From Septoria linicola (Eukaryota > Ascomycota > Dothideomycetes > Mycosphaerellales > Mycosphaerellaceae), in contig CP099418.1 in assembly GCA_024114885.1 (NCBI GenBank), positions 1,860,001-1,924,000 of the forward strand: a stretch of DNA of 64,000 nt. The letters are read 5' to 3'. How positions within the stretch are numbered: position 1 is the stretch's first letter; every line of letters begins with the position of its first letter. Below, one piece after another: positions 54,214-64,000 of this stretch. Under the pieces are notes generated by a model. It did not search any database. It was not told the DNA's origin and was given only the letters and a program-made list of their open reading frames with translations. The translations under genes and the position numbers were made by a program.

Positions 54214-54824
54214 CATGCGGAAGAAGTTGTGTGTGCCGACGATGTAGATGAATCAACGCGACTATGGCATATGGGTTGGCGTTCAGCGGGTCTTCTGGGT
54301 CGGACGGGTAGATGGGGAGGAGCATGAAAAAATCCAACTACAAACGGCATCACTGCTGCGGCCTACCGAGGAGGGAAGATAGCAAAGAGTGCCTAATCGG
54401 CCTCGAATTGAATTTGAGATGTGCGGTCTGTATAGCAATGCAGAAAAAGCAAAATGCTTCGAGTTTCTGTCTGCAGGAAAGTCAAATGCTTCAATCATCT
54501 GTCTGTAACCTCCACCACTACCGTGACCTCTCATCTGTCTGACTTGTACAGATGCAGTGAAAGTGGAGACATGGTTCCGCCAATCACTGATTTGCACATG
54601 AAACGGCACCCTTGTCATCGACCTTCGGTAGACCACATCATGCACTCTACACGAGGCAGACATGGGAAACAACCTCTCTCCTCCTCTCTGTCAAGACATA
54701 TAAGGCTGGCTCCCAAGCTGTCTCCTCGCCTGAGCAATCAACACGTTCTCTTGGCTACTCACCTTCCTGCTGGACAGGAACACTCCCTCTCTTTACACTC
54801 TCTCCAAGTCCACAACCACCCATC
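54214..54824. other. Intergenic region and GH5 promoter
   Basis: About 610 bp between ADE4 and the GH5 gene. The right part has a TATA-like box and then a C/T-rich leader up to the start codon, as in well-expressed fungal secreted enzymes. No gene is seen. Confidence 0.5.
54697..54704 (+). promoter_or_regulatory. TATA-like box of the GH5 gene
   Basis: ACATATAAGG at about 54696-54705 contains TATAAG some 125 nt before the start codon at 54825, followed by a C/T-rich stretch. Confidence 0.4.
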
Positions 54825-55942
54825 ATGCTCCTCTCCACAGCCCTAGCAGCTCTCACACTCTCTACTCTCTCCGAAGCAAGGCCTCGTCATTCATCCAGAC
54901 AAGCAAACAACACCACCAACACAAGCAGCAGCACATCTCTTCAGTTCCTCGGCATCAACGAGTCTGGTCCAGAATTTGGAGAGACGAGTCTTCCTGGTAC
55001 ATACAACACCGACTATACATGGCTCAATTTATCGACCATCGACACGTTCGTCGCTCAGGGTTTCAATACATTCCGGATCAACACACTAATGGAGAGGATG
55101 GTTTCAACCAAGGATATGACGAGCGCCCTCGATGTGGCGTATATGGTATGCTGTGTTCCTCTCTCTCGTCTGTTGACTGATCAATGTATCGAGGCTGATG
55201 AAATGTATAGGGCAACTTGACTCGAGATGTAGAGTACATTACATCTCTCGGTGCCTACGCCATGATTGTGCCGCACAACTATGGCCGGTTCTACTCTTCC
55301 ATAATCACGGACTCGTCGGCTTTCTCTACATTCTGGACGAATGTGGCCAAGGTGTATGCAAATAACAGCAAAGTCATCTTCGACACTAACAATGAATACC
55401 ATGACATGTCATGCAAACTCGTTGCAGAGCTCAATCAGGCTGCGATTGATGGAATCCGGTCTGCGGGAGCTGTGTCTCAGTACATCACCGTCGAGGGAAA
55501 TGCTTACTCGGGAGCGTGGACCTGGACCACGCAGGCTGATGCAGTTGATGATCTTACCAACGCGGAGACGATGGGAAATCTGACCGATCCGTCGGACAAG
55601 ATCATTTACGAGATGCATCAGTATCTCGACTCTGATGGCTCTGGCACGAGTGAGACGTGCGTGAGCAGCACGATTGGCAGCAAGAGGCTCGTTGCCGCAA
55701 CGGAGTGGTTGAGAGCGAACAGCAAGGTGGGCATGATTGGAGAGTTTGCCGGAGCGGTGAACAACATCTGTGAGGAGGCCATCGCCGACATGTTGAATTA
55801 CATCGCCGCAAACAGTGATGTTTGGAACGGTGCGCTGTGGTGGGGAGCGGGTCCTTGGTGGGGTGACTATATGTTTTCGGTCGAGCCGGCGGATGGTGTT
55901 GCCTTTACTACATATGTGCCTATGTTGGCGGGATATGCGTAG
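54825..55942 (+). CDS. Secreted GH5 glycoside hydrolase (endoglucanase-like)
   Basis: Two exons, 54825-55145 and 55211-55942, about 350 residues; 65-nt intron GTATGC...GTATAG. Signal peptide [18 protein letters not shown], then a Thr/Ser/Asn linker, then a GH5 barrel: [36 protein letters not shown], the acid/base Glu in [25 protein letters not shown], and the nucleophile Glu in [11 protein letters not shown]. These fit subfamily-5-type endo-1,4-beta-glucanases such as Trichoderma EG2 (cellulase activity is inferred). No cellulose-binding module is present. Several N-glycosylation sites. Its last 23 nt overlap the 3' end of the opposite gene. Confidence 0.92.
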
Positions 55943-56903
55943 CGGGTGTGTAGGTTGTATGTGATGTTTTGTCTTTCATCACAGCATCGTCTCTTCTGCG
56001 GTGATGGTCTGGAGGGTCCCATGGAGGTGGCCTTCGTGTCTCTGGGCGGGGGTGTGCAGGACGGTCAGCACGGTGCTGACCTAGCTGCCACTCCTGCTTG
56101 ACGCGCTTGCCATGGCGCGCAGTCGTGGGAGACCTGTCCTCTCCACGTCTTGCTCCTTTCTTCGCTGCATACCGGATCTGCAGCACTTTGTCCAAGATGC
56201 GATCACACTCAGCTTTGATGTCGTGGCCCTTGGCCATGAGCACTCTCTTCTGGTCCCCAACGTAGAACATGGATAGAGCGCCGCTCAGGTTGCCTGTAGT
56301 CTCTGCGACGGTCCTCTGTCCGGTCATGACTGGTTCCTGCTTCAATCTCGCCATGTGATGCTCGCCGAGCTGCACACCTTGTTCATCGTAGCCTCGCTGT
56401 CGGAGAGCCTCTCTGAAGACTCTCCGCAACTTCTTGACCACATCGTGTCTGTAGGCGGGCTTTTTGCTGACATGGGTCGGACAGCGAGCGACCCAAATGA
56501 AGTCGTCGGGATTATGGGCAGCAACGCGTCGTTGGATTTTGATGTGCAAGGGGTGTGACGGATCAGCAGCAAAGAGGCGTGTCTGCGGGATTGTGGTGCA
56601 GTTGAAGGGCTTGGGGAAGGCCTCGAAGATGAAGTTGATCAGGTTCGACTCTTTCTCTTTCTTGGCAGCAGCAGGAGCAGGAGCAGCTGTGGCAGTGGCA
56701 GATGGTGCTGGACCTGATTTCTGTGCTCGAGAGGGAGAGGGAGCTCGAGACTGCTTTGGCGGGGGTGCATCAGGTGCGCGGGCATAACATCTGGCGATCC
56801 GTCGTGGAAGATTCACGGGCACAGGCACAGGCACAGTCGTCATGACCGCTCTCTTCGTTGCTACATGGCCGAGCATGAGGATGAGGCTGGTGGTCGTGGT
56901 CAT
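55920..56903 (-). CDS. Hypothetical basic protein, possibly organellar
   Basis: Single frame of about 327 residues from the ATG at 56903; upstream codons reach only a GTG. The N-terminus ([20 protein letters not shown], then [14 protein letters not shown]) is Arg-rich and non-acidic, consistent with mitochondrial import. An Ala/Pro-rich linker leads to a core with [39 protein letters not shown] and [18 protein letters not shown], then a highly basic, Pro- and His-rich tail. I do not recognise the family. The stop overlaps the end of the GH5 gene by 23 nt, so the tail may really end earlier through splicing. It shares a 293-bp promoter region with eIF1A. Confidence 0.6.
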   Translation of the reverse strand: MTTTTSLILMLGHVATKRAVMTTVPVPVPVNLPRRIARCYARAPDAPPPKQSRAPSPSRAQKSGPAPSATATAAPAPAAAKKEKESNLINFIFEAFPKPFNCTTIPQTRLFAADPSHPLHIKIQRRVAAHNPDDFIWVARCPTHVSKKPAYRHDVVKKLRRVFREALRQRGYDEQGVQLGEHHMARLKQEPVMTGQRTVAETTGNLSGALSMFYVGDQKRVLMAKGHDIKAECDRILDKVLQIRYAAKKGARRGEDRSPTTARHGKRVKQEWQLGQHRADRPAHPRPETRRPPPWDPPDHHRRRDDAVMKDKTSHTTYTPATHIPPT

Positions 56904-57196
56904 GCAGCTTGCAGTTTGCTTGCTTGCCTCGAGAACACGGACATGCACGAATTATGCACAGCACAAATCAGCCAATCAACGTCACTGGCGCACTTTGCAC
57001 AACTGTGCTGTGGGTCACACCGGACCTTCTTTGCCCCTCTATGTGGGCCGAACAAAGAGGGACGCCACAATTCGACCAACGCAGCAACAACATCACACCG
57101 ACACACATTTGTCGACCTCCTCTTCCACCACAGGCAACGAAGCCGCACTGCACGAATACATCAACGTCAAGCTAAGGGGGAAAGTGCAACGCCAAC

Positions 57197-57707
57197 ATGC
57201 CGAAGAACAAGGGAAAGGGAGGAAAGAACAGGCGTCGTGGCAAGAACGAAAACGACAACGAGAAGCGCGAGTTGACCTTCAAGGAGGAGGGCCAGGGTGT
57301 GTCCATACCATCTCTCATCATGCTCCAGTCTGTTGCATCCTAATGTCCTTGCCACAGAATATGCCCAAGTCCTGAAGATGCTGGGTAACGGCCGTCTCGA
57401 GGCCTACTGCTTCGACGGCTCCAAGCGACTCGCCCACATTCGTGGCAAGCTGAGGAAGAAGGTCTGGATCAATCAAGGAGACATCATCCTCCTGTCGCTC
57501 CGAGACTACCAGGACGAAAAGGGAGACGTCATCCTCAAGTACTCTGCCGACGAGGCTCGTTCTCTCAAGGCTTACGGAGAGCTGCCCGACTCAGCCAAGA
57601 TCAACGAGACGGACACGTACGGAGGCGACGAAGAAGGAGGCATCGGCTTCGATTTCGGAGAGGACGACGACAGTGACAGCGACGATGTGGACATTGATGA
57701 CATCTAG
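57197..57707 (+). CDS. TIF11: Translation initiation factor eIF1A
   Basis: Two exons, 57197-57296 and 57358-57707, about 149 residues; 61-nt intron GTGTGT...CCACAG. eIF1A binds the 40S A site, promotes scanning and helps position the initiator tRNA. The basic N-terminal tail [20 protein letters not shown] is characteristic. The OB fold follows: [49 protein letters not shown] and ADVILKY-like (here [16 protein letters not shown]). The acidic C-terminal tail ends [14 protein letters not shown], the eIF5B-contacting type of end. Length is normal. The spliced codon is G/AA giving Glu between GQ and YAQ. Confidence 0.96.
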
Positions 57708-58300
57708 ACGCTCCGAGAGAGTGCTGGTCACAGGTCGCGAGCGGAACGCTGTGATGCTGCGGCTACAGTCACCAGATATCTCATAAATTCATGACATGAC
57801 ACGCCAATCTGAGACTCTTTCACAATTGCTCGCATCTTTCTTTCTGCTGAACAACTGCCTCTATCTGCAGATCTGACGAGGACGTGCCCATGTTGACAGT
57901 ACCAGTCTGCCTCGGACCTGCACTCTATGCGTCCGCCTGATCATGTACACGAAGTAACTAGAGTCTGTGACATAGTCATCTTGTGAAATTTGGCGCTTTG
58001 CCACGTGAGCGCAGCGGCTTGTGCGGCTCTTGGCCTACTACGTAAGCTTGCCTCCCTCCAGAGGCCGACAGCTGCGCAACTCTGTCGACGACCACACAGG
58101 CAGCGACGTTCTGATCCTCTGTTTCGCCATTGTCTCTGCTACGCATCTTCTCCGACTGCTTCGTTGGCACCTTTGACTAGGCTGGCCAGCGACTGCCCAC
58201 GCAGACTGATTCCGCAAAGCAAGCGACGACGCCTGTGAGAGGCTGCACATCAGCACCCTACACACCACACTCTTCCACTGCCTTCCGTGAGACCGGCAAC
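57708..58300. other. Intergenic region
   Basis: About 590 bp between eIF1A and the WASP gene, both on the plus strand. I see no gene. The last 65 codons before the WASP ATG are partly open in its frame but have no ATG. Confidence 0.5.
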
Positions 58301-60247
58301 ATGCCTTCCATTCTCTCCGAAGAGGACAAGCAGACGGTCAAGCGAACGGTGCCCAAGGCGAGCAACAAAATCCACGCGGTAGCTGTCGCGAAGCTCTATG
58401 TCGCACATCCCAACCGCAGTCGATGGACATATACAGAATTGCAAGGTGCCGCGGTGCTGGCAAATGACCTCGTCGGCAACACCTTCTGGATCAAGCTCGT
58501 CGATGTGTCGCCGGCAAATCGCGGTGTGATCTGGGATCAAGAGATCTACGATTCATGGAGCTACAACCAGGACCGGACCTTCTTCCACACGTTCGAGCTC
58601 GAGGATTGTTTGGCAGGCTTGAGCTTCGCAGACGAGAAGGAGGCGAAGCAGTTCAAGAAGAAGATGGATGAGCGCGAGAAGAATGCTCACAAGAACACGC
58701 GCAACCGGCCATTTGCGAGTGGACCAACGCAGCGTACAGGAAACTATGGAGGCGGACAGCAGGTATATGCTGCACCCGAGCAGCAGAGCGGCAAGAAGAG
58801 CAAGCTTGGATTGGGAGCATTGTTTGGACACAAGAGTCATTCCCAGCCGCAAGCTCCTGCACAGAGCATCATTCCACCACGCGGCGTGAATATCAGCGAC
58901 TCGCCGCAGCACACGCCAAACAGGAGCAGAGCCAACACAGCTCAGTCGAACGACATTGATCTGACCGATCCGGCTGTGCAGGCTGTCTTGGACGATTTGC
59001 TGCAGATGGGCATCACACAGGATCAGATTCACGAGCACTCGGCCTTCATCAAGAGCTATCTCGAACAGAACAAGGCCACACAGGCTGCACAAGCGGAGAA
59101 GCAGGAAAGGGCTTCCAGAGCACCTCCTCCTCCTCCTCCCCCACCTGATGCGGCGAGAGTAAGTCCACAAAATACTGGAAGCACAGGGCGAGGGCCCCCG
59201 CCTGCTCCTCCGCCATCGAGAAGAAAGGCTGGAGGAGTTCCTGCTGCGCAAAGGCCACCATCGCCGTCCCCGAGCCCCGAAAGAGAGCCTTCGCCTGTAC
59301 GAAGGACGTTCAAAGTCCCACCACCTCTTGCAGAAGCCGGCTCGAAAGTCAGCAACGCACCCGTGTTGCCTGGCCGTAATAGAGCTGCGAGCCAGAGCAA
59401 CCCAGGGCCGCCGCCTCCACCCAGACCCGCAAAAGAGCCAATCGATGATACACCTCCTTCCTCTGCACGATTCGCTGTTCCACCGCCATTCGAAGGCAAA
59501 CGAGCTCCTTCAAACCCTGTACCTCCACCACCCCCTCGTGCGAACGCAGGGCCACCTCCACCGCCGCCGAGAGACAGCCCGGCACCGTCAAATGTGCCGC
59601 CGCCACCTCCGCCGAGAGACTCGCCAGCGCGGAACTCTTTCGGCAACGATGTGCATATGATGCCTCCTCCTCCTCCTCCGCCTCTCCCTCCTACTACATC
59701 TCGCCCAGTGCCTGGCCCGCCTGCCGCGCCTCCTCTTCCGCCGCCAAATTCAAGCAGCGGGCCTCCGCCGCCTCCTCCTCCTCCCTTGCCGCCCATGTCC
59801 ACTCAAGCTCCTCCGCCTCCACCATTGCCTCCAATGTCAAATGCAGGCCCACCTGCGCCTCCTCCGCCACCCCCAATGCCAGGACGCGCTCCTGGCGTTT
59901 CCGAAGACAGCGCTGCCGCAGTACCCAAGATTGCTGCTCCGGGACGAGATGGCCTTCTTGCTGATATCCGAGGCGGAGCACGGCTCAAGAAAGTATCAGA
60001 CTCCGAGAAGAAAGACCGAAGTCAAGCCATGGTGCCTGGATCAGAAGCTGCTGCAGCACCAGCTGCAAGTTCAGGCGGTGATGCTGCGCAAGGAGGTCTC
60101 GCTGGAGCTCTTGCATCTGCTCTGGCCGCGCGAAAGAGCAAAGTTAGCCACTCTGGTGAGTCAAACAAAACCTCGCCCCTTTGACGTATTCGTGATTAAC
60201 ATGCTAACGGCTGTCCAGATGACGAAAAGGATGACGATGACTGGTAG
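58301..60247 (+). CDS. LAS17: WASP family actin nucleation-promoting factor (Las17/Wsp1)
   Basis: Two exons, 58301-60155 and 60219-60247, about 627 residues; 63-nt intron GTGAGT...GTCCAG. The protein activates Arp2/3 at endocytic actin patches. N-terminal WH1 domain (residues about 15-130): IHAVAVAKLYVAHPNRSRW, NTFWIKLVDVS and FFHTFELEDCLAGLSFADE. From about 270 to 540 there is a very long polyproline region for SH3 and profilin binding. A WH2 actin-binding motif follows near 547 (GRDGLLADIRGGARLKKV). The 29-nt last exon supplies the acidic A motif DDEKDDDDW, ending in the Trp needed to bind Arp2/3; the unspliced frame would instead end SNKTSPL. The family start MPSILSEEDK is used. Confidence 0.95.
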
Positions 60248-60359
60248 TGTAGCGGTGCAGACACCAGCCACAAGCACCAAACAGAACGAGCGACAAGCAG
60301 ACTCTGTCAAATGTAGATATTCTATCAACCAAGATTTAGATCTCAAAGCCCTCCCGATT

Positions 60360-62996
60360 TTACGCATGCTTCGTTTCGCCGTTAGTCAAGCCATTCGCCC
60401 GCCGCTCAACCATCTCTTCACGAGGGTCAAACAAATGGAACCTCTTCCTCCCACTTGCATCAGGCCTTCTCGCCTCTACCATACTTTCGTGATCTCCGCT
60501 AACAACCACTCTCCCATCTCCCACGGGCAGAACAATCGTAATCCCATTCTCCACCCACGGCGGCACAAAAGCCGCCACATCCCTCTCAAACCACACCTTC
60601 ACCTCCCTCGCCGTCGCAGCATAACTCAACTTGAACGTTGCAACCTTTGCCGGCGGCGGCGAGATCCCATCGTCTTCATACCAGTCGCTCGTGAACATGG
60701 TCGTTCCATCAGCGACATCTTCCGGTGGAGGGAAAATCTCCACGCCCCGCCAGTCGTCCGCGGGTAAGTTGGCTTCATTAGTCTTGTCTCCTGGCGCGAC
60801 AACTTGTTTGTTTTTGCCAATGGGGATGGCGCCGCCGATGCGTGCGAGTAAGGGGATACTATCGCGCCAGGGAGAGGCGATCATGTGCCATTGTCCGGAG
60901 GAGAGGTATTGATATGGGGCGTTGAGATTGAGAAAGCCAGGGTCGGAGTTGGAGTTTTTGGGAGTGTAGATCTTGGCTTGGGTGGTATCGGGTTCGTAGA
61001 CGCCGCCAACGAGGAGCGTGTCGCCGAGCCAGTATTGTTGCTCGCCATCTTTGAGAGTCTTGTTTGTCCAGACTTCGGGGTCGTGCTCGTAGTCCCAGCC
61101 GACCCAGCGTTGAGGTGGGACTGCGGTGAAGTGGGATTTGAGCATGAGGCCGTAGATGTAGGGCATCATTTCGTAGCGTCGCTTGATTGCTTTGCGGACT
61201 TCGGGGAGGATTTCTGGGTACATCCTGTGTCACTGTTAGTCTTGTTCTGGCACAAGTACTTGTCGTTCTCACCATGGCTCGATGACATCTCCAACGAGAT
61301 TGTCTGTTCCAGTCTTGAAGCAGTTGATAGCAAAGCGTGGACTGTGGCATCCAAGCTGAACCCATCGCAAGAGAAGCTCGGGTGAAGGCTGTGGTCCCTC
61401 AAATCCACCAATATCATGACCATAGCATTGCATCAAACACATGCCAGCGTTCAAAGACAGGGCGTTAGCTCCGCGCATGCCATCCCAAGACGTGATGTTG
61501 TCGCCTGACCACGTCGAACAAGCATATCGAAACGTGCCCGCTGTCCCACTACGACTCAGTACGAAAGGTCTTTCATGCGGTACAACGTCCAGCAAAGCAT
61601 CATGCGAAGCTTTTCCATGCAATTCAGTATGCATAGCACGACCCCAAAGGCCTATATCAGTGCGTCTTTCCTTGATTCCCTGGACATGTTCATTGTCAAG
61701 TGCCATCTGCCACGTATCATTCGGCACCACGTATTCGTTGTTGTCGTTCCACATGCAATCCATGCCTTCGAGACGTAGCTGTTTCACACCTTCGTACCAA
61801 AAGTCATATCCTGCTTTCGAACTGAAGTCGATGTGGCCACCTTCGCCGGACTCGCCTCCGCCTGCTGACCATAGTCTAGCGATTCCTGGCCCGCCAGTGT
61901 TCATGTCTTTGAATAGTGCGCCGGCCTCCACTAATTTCTGATACGCGGGATGGCTCTCCAATACGTATGGCTTGATGTTTGCGATGAGACGGATCCCGCG
62001 TTTGTGGAAAGCGTCTGTGAAGCCCTTGGGATCCGGGAATCGATGTCTGTTCCATTTGAAGACATTCCTCGTCTTGGGCTCTGTTTCTGCGACAGTGTAT
62101 CCCGAGCTCATTTGGAAGCCCGAGCATGGTATGTCGTGCTTCTCTACAGTGTCTGCCCACTCCGTCAGTGCTTCGCTGGCTCTAGGTTCATCGAGCATGG
62201 AGTACTTCATGCCGCCGCCAAGATATCCGAATGCCCATCGTGGTACCAAGAGGGGTTTGCCAACAAGATCGCTGTAGATCCCTACAACATGCTCTAGCGT
62301 CTTGCCAACGATGGTGTACTGCTCCAAGCCACCATGATCCTGTCTATAGACTTTGAAGAAGCCCCACATGCCGTCCATCTCTGACCCAACAGAATAGTAA
62401 CCTCGTGCATGGCTTGTGGAGAAAGTCGCCACCACGCCTTCAGGCCCAGCACGAATTAAAAGTGGTATATGTTTATAGAGTGGGTCAGTTCGATGAACGT
62501 CGTAGCCAAAACTATCAGTAGCGGAGAGCGTGAAATGTCTACCAGAGAGATCCATAGGCGCAGCCTTCTCGCCCAAGCCTACATGCAGACTACCGCGATG
62601 ATAGCGAGAGTAATGTGCGATGCCGGTACCGTCGATGGTATAGGACCGGAACGGTAGGTCAGTGTGCAACAGCTCCTGGTCGGCGAAGCCCACGGAAATA
62701 AGTGGCACTTCATTCCAGCTTACGGTAGCTTTGATTTCTCCCGAGAGATACGTTCTTGACTTTTCCTCAGAGGAGACTGCAGCAAAAGTATCATTGCGAG
62801 CTTCTGGCCTGCGGGCGCTTGGAAATGGAGGCAGCGGGTGACTTTCGGATGTGAAGGTCGTTCGAAACAGACCTGGACGCAGTGCCTCAAACGTAAAGTC
62901 GATTGTTTTTGATGTTTCAGTACTTTGCAGATGTAGAGAAGTCTTGCTCGAGCTTAGCAAAGTGTATGCCTTGGGCACAAACTCTTGCTGAGGCAT
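60360..62996 (-). CDS. GH31 family alpha-glucosidase-like enzyme
   Basis: Two exons, 62996-61273 and 61224-60360, about 862 residues; 48-nt intron GTGAGA...GACACAG, spliced within the Trp of EPW/MYPEIL. GH31 marks: the nucleophile Asp near 416 in DCMWNDNNEY, the acid/base Asp near 500 in WSGDNITSWDGMRG, GYLGGGMKYS, YGHDIGGFEG, and the substrate-site SPRFAINCF. It hydrolyses alpha-glucosides or a related alpha-linked sugar. WNDNNE differs from the usual WxDMNE of maltase-type members, so substrate specificity is open. No signal peptide is evident, suggesting a cytosolic enzyme. The C-terminal beta domains (VEIFPPPED, TSDWYEDDGISP) are complete. Confidence 0.9.
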
Positions 62997-63653
62997 GGTC
63001 ACACCGCAGCGCTCAGGTAGCACAGAAATCCTCCAGAGAGTGGTACCAAGAAACGAATGAATGCCAGAACAGAATCGAGACTTGGATGTCGACTACAGGA
63101 TAAGACTTTTGGTATTCGACACCAATGGACCTTCAGTGAGCCGCCACGTGCGATACTCGGTCCAGAGCTTACTACTCTGACGCCGCCGACTACGGTGCAG
63201 TCGTGACCGAGCGTGCCTCTACTGCTGCAGCGTGTTCGCTGCACCAGTGCCATTGCCAAGCTGTGGTTGGCTTGCACGACCGATGCAGGCACGATTGCGC
63301 CCAGAATCAGCAGACTCGATGACAGAGTCCGGATTCGAGTTGAGGCTCTATCGGACATAGCATCCGAAATGCGATGCGCTTGTCAGACAGTCTAAGCTGT
63401 ACAAAGTATGTGGTCGTGGTGCATAAATGGAGCGCACTGATTGGCTCAGAATGCGACGGATTCTGGTATGCCTTTACGGATTCGTCGCGCGAAGTCCGAT
63501 CCATGGGGGCGGGGAACCTTGAATGTTAACGTTACACAGCGATCCCGTGCGGCTGGCTGTGCAGCATCTCGCCATGCGTCTAGCGGTCTGGAGATAGCAG
63601 GCAAAATGATGCAACGCAAACTTGGTAATTACCATCAATTCAGATGGCCACCC
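62997..63653. other. Divergent intergenic region
   Basis: About 660 bp between the GH31 gene (-) and the transporter gene (+), holding both promoters. A GGTAATT...CAATTCAG stretch just before the transporter ATG could be a 5' leader intron. No gene is seen. Confidence 0.45.
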
Positions 63654-64000
63654 CAGCCAACTTGCTGCGACATAGGGTTTCAGGACCTAGTGTCGCCAAC
63701 AGCCAGGACGCCTCAGAGGAGGAGACAGAACCCCTGACGGCAGAAACTAACACTCGCGATGGCGAGAATCATGCGAGCAACAAGGCGCACAAATCGAACG
63801 ACGACCAGACCGAGACAATCGAGACCATCTCTTCCAGAGACGGCCATAGAGACAAGGCCGCCGAGCTCTTAAGGGCTGCCGGACACTCTGTCATTGTGAC
63901 TCCGGACGAAAATCAACGCATTCTTCGCATGATTGACTGGCACATCTTGCCCATTATCTTGGCCATCTACTGCCTGCAGTCTTTGGACAAAACTGCTCTA
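63654..64000 (+). CDS. MFS transporter, allantoate permease-like (5' part only)
   Basis: The frame opens at ATG 63654 and runs to the window edge, 115 codons, with no intron so far. A 90-residue hydrophilic, Glu/Asp/Asn-rich cytosolic tail leads to VIVTPDENQRILRMIDWHIL, then PIILAIYCLQSLDKTAL. The pattern R-x-I-D-x-x-L-x-P, then Y, then LDK at the first membrane helix is typical of the Dal5/anion:cation symporter group of major facilitator proteins, which import small organic acids, vitamins or allantoate. The substrate cannot be predicted. The rest of the gene lies outside the window. Confidence 0.75.

Noticed and set aside
59056..59802. 248-codon Gly-rich minus-strand ORF opposite WASP
   Set aside because: Direct antisense of the polyproline tract (CCN codons read as GGN).

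Overview
The window is nuclear DNA of a filamentous ascomycete. Genes are dense and on both strands, most are split by short introns (about 50-70 nt, GT...AG, often with a CTAAC/CTGAC-like branch site), and the protein families are fungal: psi-producing oxygenase, fluoride exporter FEX, GH76 cell-wall mannosidase, Zn2Cys6 regulator, RID-like DNA methyltransferase, PHO85 kinase. The gene set and style fit Dothideomycetes (Mycosphaerella/Cercospora-like), but that placement is an inference. All exon joins were made by hand from splice signals, phase and protein-family continuity.

Layout. 1-9 kb: kynurenine formamidase (-), a DUF3824-type Arg/Ser-rich protein (+), an F-box protein (-) and a DUF1771-Smr protein with a CaaX end (+). 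9-16.6 kb: a RING protein (-), a ferric-reductase-type flavocytochrome (-), a WBP11-like splicing factor (-) and, divergent from it, a PIP-kinase-like protein (+). 16.8-20.7 kb: a 12-exon psi-producing oxygenase (-) with all expected catalytic residues. 22.3-26.1 kb: TRAX-like protein, a small secreted protein and a PHO85-type CDK, all (-). 27-33.7 kb: an Ala/Pro-rich protein (+), sulfite reductase alpha subunit (+) and a FEX fluoride exporter (-). 34-36 kb: an amidase pseudogene (-). 36.2-37.6 kb: Zn2Cys6 factor (+) and a tentative opposing gene. 38.4-42.5 kb: GH76 mannosidase (+), a small cysteine-rich PAN/apple-like secreted protein (-) that has no long ORF, a degenerate repeat-like stretch and a hypothetical gene (-). 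43-48.4 kb: glycogenin (-), a small protein with a mitochondrial-type N-terminus (-) and TYW3 (+). 48.9-51.2 kb: RID-like cytosine methyltransferase (-) with altered motifs IV and X. 52.4-64 kb: ADE4 (+), GH5 glycanase (+), a basic hypothetical protein (-), eIF1A (+), WASP/Las17 (+), GH31 glucosidase (-) and the 5' end of an MFS transporter (+), cut by the window edge.

There is no obvious single biosynthetic cluster. Most genes are housekeeping: purine, sulfur, tRNA modification, translation, actin, glycogen. The accessory signals are a decaying amidase, a degenerate stretch with in-frame TAG codons where CAG would fit, a RID-like methyltransferase of the type linked to repeat-induced point mutation, and two small secreted proteins. 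The most useful second looks are the methyltransferase motif changes, the amidase pseudogene, the 55-codon in-frame extension after the DUF3824 stop, the RING domain with two Asp in zinc-ligand positions, and the cysteine-rich secreted gene.
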